DNA from: Geovibrio ferrireducens
GTDB taxonomy: Bacteria > Chrysiogenota > Deferribacteres > Deferribacterales > Geovibrionaceae
Reading direction: 5' to 3'
NCBI RefSeq assembly: GCF_026226615.1
Contig: NZ_JAJAPB010000007.1
Coordinates: 1 to 64,000, forward strand
Length of the DNA: 64,000 nt
The notes under the pieces were generated by a model. The model was not told the DNA's origin and did not search any database. It worked only from the letters and a program-made list of their open reading frames with translations. Shown one piece after another: positions 49,116 to 58,606 of the stretch (the first letter of the stretch is position 1; each line of letters begins with the position of its first letter). A program made the position numbers and the translations under genes.

Positions 49116-50141
49116 TTAAACTGTTAATATTAAACAAATTGTCGAAATAGAATACGCAACTGAAAATTTAAAATTATTAAGCCTAAAAACTGATTTTAAA
49201 GTAACATAATGGTGAGCAAGACATATCATAACGAAAAAAAATGCTAAATAATCGTATACATTTAATCTTCCAGATAAAGTTCCTAAACCTCTGGTGTAAA
49301 ATTGCATGAGAACCATCGAAACAAAAAAGGCAGATAGCACGTTTGCAAATCCAAGCATTCCAAGATTAAATTTTGATTTAAAGAAATATTTGAAGGGAAT
49401 GCATAAGAGAACCATTAGAAACAAATACCTGGCTAACATATGTATATATAGGGCAAATCCACTTGATAATATCATTGTAATTATTTCTTGCTCAGATGCC
49501 ATAAATAAATGAGCAAAATTGGTTATAAGAGATACTATAAAAATTGAAGATAAAACCAAAAACAGTAATATCAAGTTGGCATGCCATTGTTTATTTGAAA
49601 CATGCAACTTATGAAGTTTAGATGGATTAATAACTACATATTTTAACGCAAGCAAAAAATTATTAATAAAATTATTTACATCTCTTTTATTCAAAAATGA
49701 CTCACATCCTAATTCTTTTTGAGAACTAGTATTTAATGAAGAGATCGATTTTCTATTTGGTTTTATAGAGACAATAAGACCATCTAAAACAATTTGATAT
49801 TCATTGGAAGCTTCATAGAATTTATTGAACTCATCGATATATGATGAAATGATTGCAAATCCTCTGGTGACAGCATTGGAAGGGTTTCCAGATTTAGGTT
49901 CATCATATTCTTTATTATTTATGGCTGAAGATTTTACTGTATCATAAAACATCTTCTGAGACACCCTTACAATATTACCTGATTTTTCATATATATCAAT
50001 AAGTTTACTTATCCTCGCCAAGGCGACAACAGCTTCAGGATGTTTTTCAGTAACAAAAGATTTAAATGAAATAAGGTATTTGATAATTGTCGTTTTTTCA
50101 TATTCAGAAAAACTACACTCACTTTTTTTCCTTTTAGTCAT
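49116..50141 (-). CDS. AT-rich membrane protein of unknown function
   Basis: 341 aa starting MTKRKKSECSFSEYEKTTII (GGAGG upstream). Residues 1-170 are soluble. Then about five transmembrane segments from NLILLFLVLSSIFIVSLITN to SVAYSISTICLILTV. Strikingly A+T-rich codons differ from both neighbours and suggest separate acquisition. Arrangement as cytosolic sensor plus membrane part occurs in defence effectors, but no known domain is visible. Confidence 0.6.
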   Translation of the reverse strand: MTKRKKSECSFSEYEKTTIIKYLISFKSFVTEKHPEAVVALARISKLIDIYEKSGNIVRVSQKMFYDTVKSSAINNKEYDEPKSGNPSNAVTRGFAIISSYIDEFNKFYEASNEYQIVLDGLIVSIKPNRKSISSLNTSSQKELGCESFLNKRDVNNFINNFLLALKYVVINPSKLHKLHVSNKQWHANLILLFLVLSSIFIVSLITNFAHLFMASEQEIITMILSSGFALYIHMLARYLFLMVLLCIPFKYFFKSKFNLGMLGFANVLSAFFVSMVLMQFYTRGLGTLSGRLNVYDYLAFFFVMICLAHHYVTLKSVFRLNNFKFSVAYSISTICLILTV

Positions 50142-50231
50142 GATGTACTTGCCTCCTTTTTGCATAAGAAAGTAACTATGTTATTTTTATTAATTATTTC
50201 TGATAAAGACAAGAAAAATAAGGAGAAAAAT

Positions 50232-50417
50232 ATGCAAAAATATTTAGACATCGATGAAACGGCAGAATTCCTGAAAATCAAAAAGGCAACAATCTATCAG
50301 ATGACGCACATGCAACAGATTCCGCATATCAAACTAGGCGGAAAGCTTCTGTTCGATCCTAATGATCTTGAGAAATGGTTAGAAGGAAAAAAAGTCAATG
50401 TGAGGAGACACCAATGA
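50232..50417 (+). CDS. Excisionase-family HTH protein of mobilisation cassette
   Basis: 61 aa starting MQKYLDIDETAEFLKIKKAT (AAGGAG upstream). Winged helix as in excisionase or AlpA proteins (YQMTHMQQIPHIKLGGKLLF). The stop overlaps the relaxase start (ATGA), so it likely regulates or assists transfer of the element. Confidence 0.82.
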   Translation: MQKYLDIDETAEFLKIKKATIYQMTHMQQIPHIKLGGKLLFDPNDLEKWLEGKKVNVRRHQ

Positions 50418-53101
50418 GCCTCATGCGTCCGGTATCCGTTGCTAATGCAATCAACTATTACTATGAGGACGATCCTATCTTCTCAAAAGATGAAAGAAGC
50501 AACTCAGAATGGCTGGGCAGAAGCAGCAAGATCCTGAAATTAAGCGGCGAAATCAGAAAACAGGAGTTTGCAAATATACTTCATGGACTGCACCCGATGA
50601 GCAAAGAAGAGCTTATTCAGCGTGGAGTAAACAGCCAGCACCGTGCGGGGATGGATTTTGTTTTCTCCGCTCCGAAATCTGTTTCTATACATGGCATCTA
50701 TCTTCAGGAAAGAGGGGTTACCGAAGCCCACAACAAGGCTGTAAAAGAAGCGGTAACATATATGGAATCTATTGTCACATACCGCTCCACAGAAGACGGG
50801 CAGACAACATACGAGAAATCCGGCAATATAGTTGCTGCCGCTTTCCATCACTCCACATCAAGAGCAAACGACCCGCAGCTGCATACCCATGTTGTTGTGG
50901 CAAATATGACGCATACTAATGACGGCTGGCGGGCAATCACTAACGAATCATTATTCCTGCAACAAAACAACATTAATCAGGTCTATCAGAACTATCTGGC
51001 ACATTATCTTATGGAGGCAGGCTACTCCATTGAACGCAAAAACGGTTCATTTGAAATAGCCGGATACAAAGATGAATGGATAAAGGAGTTTTCCAAACGT
51101 TCAGAAGAAGTTACTAAATATCTTACAGACAATCTTGAAACGCTGAAGCAGCAATACCCCAATGCCTCCCATGAAGAGCTGGTGGACATCGCAAGGCTAG
51201 CGAGCAGAGATTCAAAAGATCATCAGGTAACAGCCGAGGAACTCCATAAAAACTGGGAATCGAGAGTTTCCAAAGACTTGATAATCGAACACACCAATAG
51301 GAAGGAGCAGCAGCACTTTAAGGATTTTGATTTGGAGAAGGCTGCGGTATTGGTTACCGAATCCCAATCGCTTTTCAGCAAAGATCAACTTGCCCTTGAA
51401 TACCTGAAGCTCAATATAGGCACTAAAACCATTGATGACTTTAACAAAGAATTCAGAAAAATGCAGTCTGAAAATGTGATTGTATCTGTCGGAGCAGTAA
51501 ATACCCGAATCGGCACGAAATCCATCAGTCTTGAAACCCAACTATATACCACATCGGAAGTCCTTGAGCTTGAAAGAACGATCATGAACAGGCTGGGAAA
51601 TCAACAACACCAACAGCCCCTGTCCGGTCAAACCGTTATTGATAAATATCTGGGAAACAGCTCTCTGACCAGCGGCCAAAATGACCTGATTAAAAGTGTT
51701 CTCACTTCAGATAAACAATTCATTTTCGTTCAGGGTGATGCAGGAACGGGAAAAACCTTTGCTCTGGAAAAGCTTGCTGACATTCTGCGTGAGGAATCGC
51801 CATCAACGAATATAATAGGTGCAGGTTACACAGGAAAAGCCGCTGCCGAAATAGAATCCAAAACGTCAGGCAAAATTAAGGCGCATACTCTTCACAGCCT
51901 TTTGAACAACTCTGATGCGCATATCACAACAAAAGACACCCTTTTGATTGTGGATGAAGCGTCCATGATAAGCTCCAAACAGTTCAGCAGCATTATTAAC
52001 TTAGCCGAAGCGACTGATGCTAAGATCGTCTTTATCGGCGATACAAAACAGCTTCAGCCAGTGCAGGCGGGGCAGATTTTTAAAGATGCCGTTGAGCGGT
52101 TCGGCGCAGACGCTGTTATGACGGAAAATATGCGCCAGAAGACAGAAATAGCCCAGCAGGCAGTTGAATATGTTAAGCAATATGCCGAAGGGTTGAATGA
52201 TGAAGGAATAAAGGATGTAATCGACTCTCTGAAATCGGCTTCAAAAATATATGAAGACGCTTCCTTCAGCAAAGCTATCGAAAAAGCTGCGGAGGACTAC
52301 ATAAAAAGCACTGAGGAAGGCAAATATCCCCTTCTCATCACCCACAGAAACGAGATCAAAGATATTCTTAACTCACAAATCAGAAATGAAATATTGCCGC
52401 CTGATGCGCAGCACTTTGAGCTGAATGTCAGAGAACAGTTAAATATCAACAGGACTGACAAATTCAGCTCTCACAGCTATCAGGAAGGACAGCCTGTCTT
52501 TATCAATTCTTCAACAGAAAACCTCAGAGCCGGTTCCGAATGGAAAATTGCATCTATTGACCATGAAAATAATTCCTTAAGCCTTACCAACTCAAAAGGA
52601 TTCAATGCCGAAATAGATTTGCATGAACACGGACAGAGCATTTCCGCCTTCAGCGAGCAGACAAAGGAGTTCGCCGCCGGAGACAGAATAGTCTTTGAAA
52701 AGAATGACCATCTTCTGGGCGTAAAAAACGGTCAGACAGGCCGCATTGACAGCTTTGAAAACGGTATACTCACCGTCACGAAGGACAGCTGCGAAAGCAT
52801 CAGCTTCAAACCTGAAACATACAACTATTTGGATCACGGATATGCGCTGACCGTCCATAAGGCGCAGGGGCAGACCTGCGATACGGTTCAGTACATCACA
52901 GAGGGCAACGACAGGATGATTAATACAGAAGGCTTCTACGTTGCCATGACCAGAGCCAAAGACGACATCCGCATATACACCGACAATGCTGATAAGCTCG
53001 CCGAACGTGCGGAGCTTCATGAGAACGAACACTCACTCCACAAAATGCTGGATAACGACAAATCGCAAGCACATGAAAACACCGCTCAGATGGAAATCTG
53101 A
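50414..53101 (+). CDS. MobF relaxase-helicase (TraI/TrwC-like)
   Basis: 895 aa from ATG at 50414. The relaxase domain has the Tyr cluster NYYYEDD (14-20) and the His triad PQLHTHVVVANMTH. The helicase domain has Walker A GDAGTGKT, VDEASMIS (motif II), FIGDTKQLQPVQAG (motif III), HKAQGQT and FYVAMTRAKDDIRIYT. It nicks at oriT and leads the strand into the recipient. Shorter than F TraI. Forms a cassette with the HTH gene, the RHH gene and the coupling protein. Confidence 0.93.
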   Translation: MSLMRPVSVANAINYYYEDDPIFSKDERSNSEWLGRSSKILKLSGEIRKQEFANILHGLHPMSKEELIQRGVNSQHRAGMDFVFSAPKSVSIHGIYLQERGVTEAHNKAVKEAVTYMESIVTYRSTEDGQTTYEKSGNIVAAAFHHSTSRANDPQLHTHVVVANMTHTNDGWRAITNESLFLQQNNINQVYQNYLAHYLMEAGYSIERKNGSFEIAGYKDEWIKEFSKRSEEVTKYLTDNLETLKQQYPNASHEELVDIARLASRDSKDHQVTAEELHKNWESRVSKDLIIEHTNRKEQQHFKDFDLEKAAVLVTESQSLFSKDQLALEYLKLNIGTKTIDDFNKEFRKMQSENVIVSVGAVNTRIGTKSISLETQLYTTSEVLELERTIMNRLGNQQHQQPLSGQTVIDKYLGNSSLTSGQNDLIKSVLTSDKQFIFVQGDAGTGKTFALEKLADILREESPSTNIIGAGYTGKAAAEIESKTSGKIKAHTLHSLLNNSDAHITTKDTLLIVDEASMISSKQFSSIINLAEATDAKIVFIGDTKQLQPVQAGQIFKDAVERFGADAVMTENMRQKTEIAQQAVEYVKQYAEGLNDEGIKDVIDSLKSASKIYEDASFSKAIEKAAEDYIKSTEEGKYPLLITHRNEIKDILNSQIRNEILPPDAQHFELNVREQLNINRTDKFSSHSYQEGQPVFINSSTENLRAGSEWKIASIDHENNSLSLTNSKGFNAEIDLHEHGQSISAFSEQTKEFAAGDRIVFEKNDHLLGVKNGQTGRIDSFENGILTVTKDSCESISFKPETYNYLDHGYALTVHKAQGQTCDTVQYITEGNDRMINTEGFYVAMTRAKDDIRIYTDNADKLAERAELHENEHSLHKMLDNDKSQAHENTAQMEI

Positions 53102-53290
53102 CTCGGATAAGGGGGATACTCCACGCAACCATGTTGCATTGAGAAGTTAGGATAAATGCTGATACATTAAAGATTTATATAGAGAGTTCTGCCATGCGGA
53201 ATGCATTGCAGAAGATGCGCTTAATAAGCTGAAAGTCTGGCCAGACAATGCACTAATAACGCACAACAAAAACAATACGGAGGACATACG
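53102..53290. other. Intergenic region, possible oriT
   Basis: No gene. Contains hairpin GCAAC-CAT-GTTGC (53125-53137), a CTGGCCAG palindrome and AT-rich stretches. A MobF oriT is often beside its relaxase gene, so either this or 50142-50231 may contain it. Confidence 0.3.
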
Positions 53291-53668
53291 ATGAAAAATG
53301 TCACTTTCAGAATTTCCTTTCAGGATTTTGCTGCTCTGAAAGACTTTGCTGAGTCAAGAAATATGACCGTCAGCGAAGCTATGAGAGAGCTGATCCGAAG
53401 CATCGGAAAACAGAAGGCATTTGAAGCCAGACTAATTGAATTTATGAAGAAGATTGAGTCTGAGCTTGGAGCCGGAAACGGCGATAATGACGCCGTCAGA
53501 AGACTTACTGATGAAATGGTGAATATCAATAAAGGCTTGTCAATTCTGCTGAACAGGCATGGGCGCAATGAGTGGGAAGATATGAATAAGCTGAAAAAGG
53601 CTCTATATCTTCTTGCAGGTTCAAACCCTCATGCAGCTAAAGAAATCAAAGCAGTCTTTGAGAATTAG
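53291..53668 (+). CDS. Ribbon-helix-helix relaxosome accessory protein
   Basis: 125 aa. NVTFRISFQDFAALKDFAES and RNMTVSEAMRELIRSIG form an RHH domain like MobC/TraM-type accessories. Helical C-terminal tail. AGGAGG before the ATG. It probably binds oriT and bridges relaxase and coupling protein. Confidence 0.75.
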   Translation: MKNVTFRISFQDFAALKDFAESRNMTVSEAMRELIRSIGKQKAFEARLIEFMKKIESELGAGNGDNDAVRRLTDEMVNINKGLSILLNRHGRNEWEDMNKLKKALYLLAGSNPHAAKEIKAVFEN

Positions 53669-53677
53669 GAGATAATT

Positions 53678-55459
53678 ATGTCAAATGGTAAAACATATAC
53701 AGGGTTTGAGGCTTGGAAATATAACCTGAAAATGTCACTGAGAATGAGGCTGTTCATACTTTTAGCCCTGACGGCTATTTATCTGGGATTTATAGCCGCA
53801 TATATTCTGCTGAAATATGATGCGGAAGAAATTAAAATTTTAGCAAAATGGGCGGCATCAGCATTTTGGGCGCATTTTCTTCCCAAATACCCGTTTAACA
53901 TTGTCCATGAAGGTGAAATACTCAAAGTGACAGCAGCAAGATATTACGAAATATTCTATGAAATAGGCACGGAGCATATAAACATGCTGAAGACATTTGC
54001 TGTCAGGTCTTTGCTGGTTTATCTGGGCTATTTTCCGGCAATATGGTTCTTTAAAAAGAAGGCAAATGAGCATTCCGCTGAGGATTTCAGGAGGGGAACT
54101 GAAATACTCACGCCAAAACAGCTTAATAAACTGACAAAGAAGGAAAAGTGCTATTTGAAAATCGGTGAAGTCAACATGCCCGTTTCCGCCGAAAACAAGC
54201 ATTGCTTCATAGTCGGCCGCCCCGGTACTGGCAAAACTGTTCTGACCAGCGCACTGATTGAGCAAATAAGAGCCAGAGGCGATAAGGCGGTCATCTATGA
54301 CTTCAAAGGTGATTATGTCAGCAGATTTTATGATCCGGAAAAAGATTTGCTGTTCAATCCACTGGACAGCCGCTCTGTCAGTTGGAATATTTTTGCTGAT
54401 ATGCACACTCCGATGGATATAATATCCATGACATCATCGCTGATACCGGAGCTTCCACACACTTCGCAGCCTTTCTTCAATCTTGCCGCCAGAGATGTGC
54501 TCAACGGGGCATTCAGCTATCTTTACAGCACAAACAGGAAAAGTTATGCCGCTCTTTGGGAGATTATCAGCAAAGCTCCTGAAGAACTTTCTGAAATTCT
54601 CAAAAATACCAAAGGCGGAACTGCCGGAGCAATACACATCGCTGATCCGGCAAATAAGCAGACAGGCTCTGTTATGTCAACCCTGCACCTGTATTCAAAG
54701 ATCTTTGAGTATATGCAGGACAGCGAGAACGGTTTCAGCATCGGTGACTGGATAAAAAACGGTTCGGGGATACTCTTCATATCCAACTATGCAGAGCTGA
54801 AGGAGACACTGCGCCCTATTCTGACTGTGTTTATAGACACTATCGCCAGAAACCTGCTAGCACAGCCGGAGAACACAGCCAACAGGCTTTTCCTGATGAT
54901 TGATGAATTCGGCACGCTCCAGAAAATGCAGAAGATTATTGAACTGCTGAATCTCTCACGAAGTAAAGGCGGTGCGGTGTTTCTCGGCATTCAGGATATT
55001 GGTCAGATAGACAATATTTACGGCAAAGAGTTGAGAAGCAGTATAATCAATGCTTGCAGCACAAATGTCATTTTCGGGGTAAACGACCCTGACACGGCGG
55101 ATTTCCTCAGCAGGAAAATAGGCGACAGGGAATATAAAACTCCATATTCCGGCTTTACGGTCGGATCTGCCGATGAAAGAAACGCTCTCTCCCTGAACAA
55201 ACAGAGAGTCAAAGAGCCGCTGATGATTTCCTCAGAAATAATGCAGCTGCCTGATTTAAAATGCTTTGTCCGCTTCCCTAACTTTTCCGGCAGCGTAACT
55301 AGCCTGAAGCCTAAATCATACATGGAGCTTCAGCCCAGCTTCCTCATGCGTCCGGATTTGTCTCTGGACAACATCTTTCTGGAATGCAGGGAAATTCTGA
55401 GCGAATTGAACCTAAAAGCACGGGAAGGAAAGGGAGCTGTTGAGATAGAGAAATTCTAA
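53678..55459 (+). CDS. Type IV coupling protein (TraD/VirD4-like)
   Basis: 593 aa. Two N-terminal membrane helices (about 24-46 and 108-126), Walker A GRPGTGKT (180-187), Walker B LFLMIDEFGT and the T4CP signature LNLSRSKGGAVFLGIQDIGQ. It pumps the relaxase-DNA complex into a mating channel. No channel genes are in the window, so a helper type IV secretion system is needed. Confidence 0.92.
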   Translation: MSNGKTYTGFEAWKYNLKMSLRMRLFILLALTAIYLGFIAAYILLKYDAEEIKILAKWAASAFWAHFLPKYPFNIVHEGEILKVTAARYYEIFYEIGTEHINMLKTFAVRSLLVYLGYFPAIWFFKKKANEHSAEDFRRGTEILTPKQLNKLTKKEKCYLKIGEVNMPVSAENKHCFIVGRPGTGKTVLTSALIEQIRARGDKAVIYDFKGDYVSRFYDPEKDLLFNPLDSRSVSWNIFADMHTPMDIISMTSSLIPELPHTSQPFFNLAARDVLNGAFSYLYSTNRKSYAALWEIISKAPEELSEILKNTKGGTAGAIHIADPANKQTGSVMSTLHLYSKIFEYMQDSENGFSIGDWIKNGSGILFISNYAELKETLRPILTVFIDTIARNLLAQPENTANRLFLMIDEFGTLQKMQKIIELLNLSRSKGGAVFLGIQDIGQIDNIYGKELRSSIINACSTNVIFGVNDPDTADFLSRKIGDREYKTPYSGFTVGSADERNALSLNKQRVKEPLMISSEIMQLPDLKCFVRFPNFSGSVTSLKPKSYMELQPSFLMRPDLSLDNIFLECREILSELNLKAREGKGAVEIEKF

Positions 55460-55470
55460 CAAAAACATTC

Positions 55471-55496
55471 GGTTTAGGGCAGAAATGCCCTAAACC
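55471..55496. terminator. Bidirectional hairpin between convergent genes
   Basis: GGTTTAGGGCA-GAAA-TGCCCTAAACC, a perfect 11-bp stem with a GNRA loop, in the 66 bases between the coupling protein stop and the Mrr stop. There is no long T-run, but the position fits a shared terminator. Confidence 0.6.
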
Positions 55497-55525
55497 TCTA
55501 TGAATACAGTTCTATTCAAATAGTA

Positions 55526-56437
55526 TCACAACATATTTTCGTTAAAGTAATCCGTATCGATTTCTTTGATTTCGTATGTATCCTTCACCGATACACCTAT
55601 ATTATGCTTTACCATCAACTCCGCCAGTTTGCGCCCGTCAATGAGGACGACTTTTCTTTCAAGATTTTCGGCATATCTGACAGCCTCTGCACTGAACTCT
55701 GAAGTAGTTATAAACACTCCCTTGTGCGCTTTTTTGCCAAGCAATGCTCCGGCAAACTTCTGGATTTCAGGTCTCCCCACCTTACCTTCCCATTTTTTTG
55801 CCTGAATATAAATTTCGTCCAAACCAAGAATGTCTTCCTTGATAATTCCGTCTATGCCTTCATCACCGGAGCGTCCGATTGCACGTCCGGCATCTTCCAC
55901 AGAGCCGCCGTAGCCAAGCCCCAATAGGACATCAACAACAAGCTGCTCAAAGAATGATGGAGTACATTTTGAAATCTGCTCCTGAATGTCGGAAATGAGT
56001 GTGTTTTTCAAATCCTTATATGCGCTCTGGAACTGCTCCGAAGGTGTGAAGGATGCGTCATCTTCTCCAATCTCCTGGACATCATTCTTTTTTGAAGGTG
56101 AAACAAATTCGGCAAACTCAGAAAATTTCATCAGATATTCTTTGCTGATATATCCCTTCTGCTCTTTAAGGGTTCTTATGCCTCGGTCAGTTATCCTGAA
56201 GTATCCTCTTCTGGTAACTTCAATCAGCTTCGCTTTTGAGAGATATGTCTTTGCCCATTGCGCTCTGTGGTAAAAAATCGGAATTTTATTGCTTGGGAGA
56301 GTAAGAGTCAAGTCGGCTTCAGACAGAGAAAAATATGCGGAGAGTTCCGGCAGGAGTTCTTTGACGGTATGTTCCTGCCTGTCTTCAATAAGTTTTAACA
56401 GCGGATACATTATTTTGTCATATGATGGTACGCTCAT
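55526..56437 (-). CDS. mrr: Mrr-type restriction endonuclease
   Basis: 303 aa. N-terminal winged helix (MSVPSYDKIMYPLLKLIEDR) and C-terminal Mrr_cat domain FFEQLVVDVLLGLGYGGS, GRSGDEGIDGII, IYIQAKKWEGKVGRPEIQKF with the D..QxK active site. Type IV enzymes of this family cut methylated DNA. It overlaps the RhuM gene (TGATG) and its ribosome binding site AAGGAGG lies in that gene's end. Confidence 0.92.
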   Translation of the reverse strand: MSVPSYDKIMYPLLKLIEDRQEHTVKELLPELSAYFSLSEADLTLTLPSNKIPIFYHRAQWAKTYLSKAKLIEVTRRGYFRITDRGIRTLKEQKGYISKEYLMKFSEFAEFVSPSKKNDVQEIGEDDASFTPSEQFQSAYKDLKNTLISDIQEQISKCTPSFFEQLVVDVLLGLGYGGSVEDAGRAIGRSGDEGIDGIIKEDILGLDEIYIQAKKWEGKVGRPEIQKFAGALLGKKAHKGVFITTSEFSAEAVRYAENLERKVVLIDGRKLAELMVKHNIGVSVKDTYEIKEIDTDYFNENML

Positions 56438-57462
56438 CACTCCTCCTTGTTTTCTATCCTTTTGAGCATCCTGTCAAAATCGCTCTCGAATAAGCGATCC
56501 TGAATAATGCGGTATTTTTCAAATTCACTTTCGGCGTGTTCTTTGGCAATCTGAGCGGTTATCTTTCCCGAATCCTGCAAGACTGCACGGTCGTCAAACT
56601 CCAAAAACATATCTAGCCGCTTTGCCCAGTCTTCCATTGTCATGGGAATTTTGCGCCTCGCTCTTTCCTCTGCCAAGTCAAGATAGGCGTTCACGATTCT
56701 GCCCAGTGACTGAAGTTCGTCTTTGGTGAGATAGTTTTTTGCTGTCGATACATCAGATTTGACTATTTTTCCGTCAGGTGCTTTTTCCCAAGTGGTCAGC
56801 CCCATGTGTTCTTTGGTGCTGTCTGCCCTGTTCATGATTAATTCCGCCGCCGTGCTGCCGTGCACTGCGTAATGAAGCTTATTCTGCACCTTTGCGAAAA
56901 AGGTTTTGGTGGTGGGTGCGTCTTTGTTGTAATCAACGCTGGTTGCGTATATATCGGTCATTTTCTGGTAAAAGCGCCTCTCACTAAGGCGTATTTCCCT
57001 GATTTCCTCAAGCAGACGCTCAAAGTAATCTTCCCCCAGAAAGCTGCCGTTTTCCAGTCGTTTTTTATCAAGGACATAGCCCTTTATGGCAAATTCTTTC
57101 AGAACGCCCGTTGCCCATTGGCGGAACTGCGTAGCCCGAACAGAATTTACCCTGTAGCCGACAGAGATTATTGCATCAAGGTTATAAAATTCAACTTGTC
57201 TGGCAACGTTTCTGCTGCCTTCTGTTTGAACTATTCGAAATTTTCGAACAGTTGCTTCAGGGCTGATTTCTCCACTCTCAAAAATCTCTTTGAGATGATA
57301 GTTTATGGTGTTGATCCCCACATCAAAAAGCTGTCCCATCAGTTTCTGCGACAGCCATATTGTTTCATCCTCATATCTGGCTTCAATGCTCTGTTCGCCT
57401 GATTGTCCGGTGAATATCAAAAATTCTGCTGTGCTGTTGCGGATTAGCTTTCTATCTGGCAT
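56437..57462 (-). CDS. rhuM: RhuM family protein
   Basis: 341 aa from the ATG at 57462 (AAGGA upstream; longer frames are unlikely). EARYEDETIWLSQKLMGQLF, GINTINYHLKEIFESGEI, NLDAIISVGYRVNSVRATQF and QFRQWATGVLKEFAIKGYVL are RhuM signatures. First seen on a Salmonella pathogenicity island, and now common next to restriction genes. Molecular role not settled. Embedded between DUF4917 and mrr in one transcript. Confidence 0.9.
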   Translation of the reverse strand: MPDRKLIRNSTAEFLIFTGQSGEQSIEARYEDETIWLSQKLMGQLFDVGINTINYHLKEIFESGEISPEATVRKFRIVQTEGSRNVARQVEFYNLDAIISVGYRVNSVRATQFRQWATGVLKEFAIKGYVLDKKRLENGSFLGEDYFERLLEEIREIRLSERRFYQKMTDIYATSVDYNKDAPTTKTFFAKVQNKLHYAVHGSTAAELIMNRADSTKEHMGLTTWEKAPDGKIVKSDVSTAKNYLTKDELQSLGRIVNAYLDLAEERARRKIPMTMEDWAKRLDMFLEFDDRAVLQDSGKITAQIAKEHAESEFEKYRIIQDRLFESDFDRMLKRIENKEE

Positions 57463-58546
57463 TAGGGTTCCTTGTCTTAGATTGAAAGCAAGAACTCCGC
57501 TTGAGTATATCATGTCTATCCCAAACATGTGCTGATGCCGCATCATATAAATTGATCTTAAGTTTACTTCTTCCACCGCATTTTGAGTTGTATGTATTCC
57601 TTTCTTCTTCTAATAAAAACACTCTATCAATGATTTTCTTATTGTTTTCATCATCTTTATTTCCATATATGCTAACATAAATATCAGTAACTTTACTTTC
57701 TAAGATCGCATTAATTACGTGTTGGTCATTTTCGGAAAAGGACATACCGTAAATAAATAAAGTGCGAGAAATGCTCTTTAAGCTTCTCAAACATTTATGC
57801 AGATAGGCATTATGTATTATTTTCTCTAACTTCTGCTCACTGGTGCCTTCAGAAACAAATATAGGGAATTCATTGTTTTGAAGAGACTGCTCTATTTGGT
57901 CACGCAAAGCTATACCAGTTCTATTAAAAGTTATCTTTCTTATCCTACTCCCATCATCAAAAAGATGTAAAGCTCCGTGTAAATAATGTACATTACTTTC
58001 ATGAGAACCTGTCCAGTAAACACAGTCATCATCGTCAGAACCACCAAATCCATCTTGCGGCTTCAGTTCTTGAGAAAATTTCATGAAAGTCCAATAAAGC
58101 AAAAGATCATAGTTCAAGGTATAAAATCTTACGAAATGCTCTAAAAAAAATTTACAAGATGAATATTTTAAATCATCTACCGAAACTGATTTATTAGGGT
58201 GATTCTTTGTGAGCACTTCAACAAGTTGCTTTTTGAGCCATTCTGCACTATCAGAATAAGTTTTTATATCGTCTTTTTTTTTGGGAAAGAACGCACGAAC
58301 AACACTTATCGAATCGAGAAGAGTTTTGATAACTAACTCAAAATCAGTGGTGTTTATTACTTCAAAAAGTTTCTTGAGCTCTTTTCTTTCTGAAAAATCA
58401 GCAGAATCAAATAAAGCCCTGTAGTTAAAAATCTTGCTACTATAAGCGATGCTAAAGCCATTACCCATTAATAAGCTGCGCCTTTGCCCTTCTGTTGCTT
58501 TTAAAGCTTCTTCAAATGTCATCAAGCCAGTTTCAGTCTTTGACAT
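57452..58546 (-). CDS. DUF4917 protein, SIR2-like NAD-binding candidate
   Basis: 364 aa starting MSKTETGLMTFEEALKATEG (GGAG upstream). LLMGNGFSIAYSSKIFNYRA, YLHGALHLFDDG and LFIYGMSFSENDQHVINAIL follow the order of the SIR2-like motifs GxGxS, HG and GxSxxD found in defence NADases. The match to DUF4917 is good; NAD cleavage is inferred. It overlaps rhuM by 11 bases and follows the helicase gene by 60 bases. Confidence 0.72.
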   Translation of the reverse strand: MSKTETGLMTFEEALKATEGQRRSLLMGNGFSIAYSSKIFNYRALFDSADFSERKELKKLFEVINTTDFELVIKTLLDSISVVRAFFPKKKDDIKTYSDSAEWLKKQLVEVLTKNHPNKSVSVDDLKYSSCKFFLEHFVRFYTLNYDLLLYWTFMKFSQELKPQDGFGGSDDDDCVYWTGSHESNVHYLHGALHLFDDGSRIRKITFNRTGIALRDQIEQSLQNNEFPIFVSEGTSEQKLEKIIHNAYLHKCLRSLKSISRTLFIYGMSFSENDQHVINAILESKVTDIYVSIYGNKDDENNKKIIDRVFLLEEERNTYNSKCGGRSKLKINLYDAASAHVWDRHDILKRSSCFQSKTRNPNAR

Positions 58547-58606
58547 TTTATTCTCCAAATTACTTACTTATATTCTCGACTTATTCAAGAGTACTTTTCA
58601 TTATCC

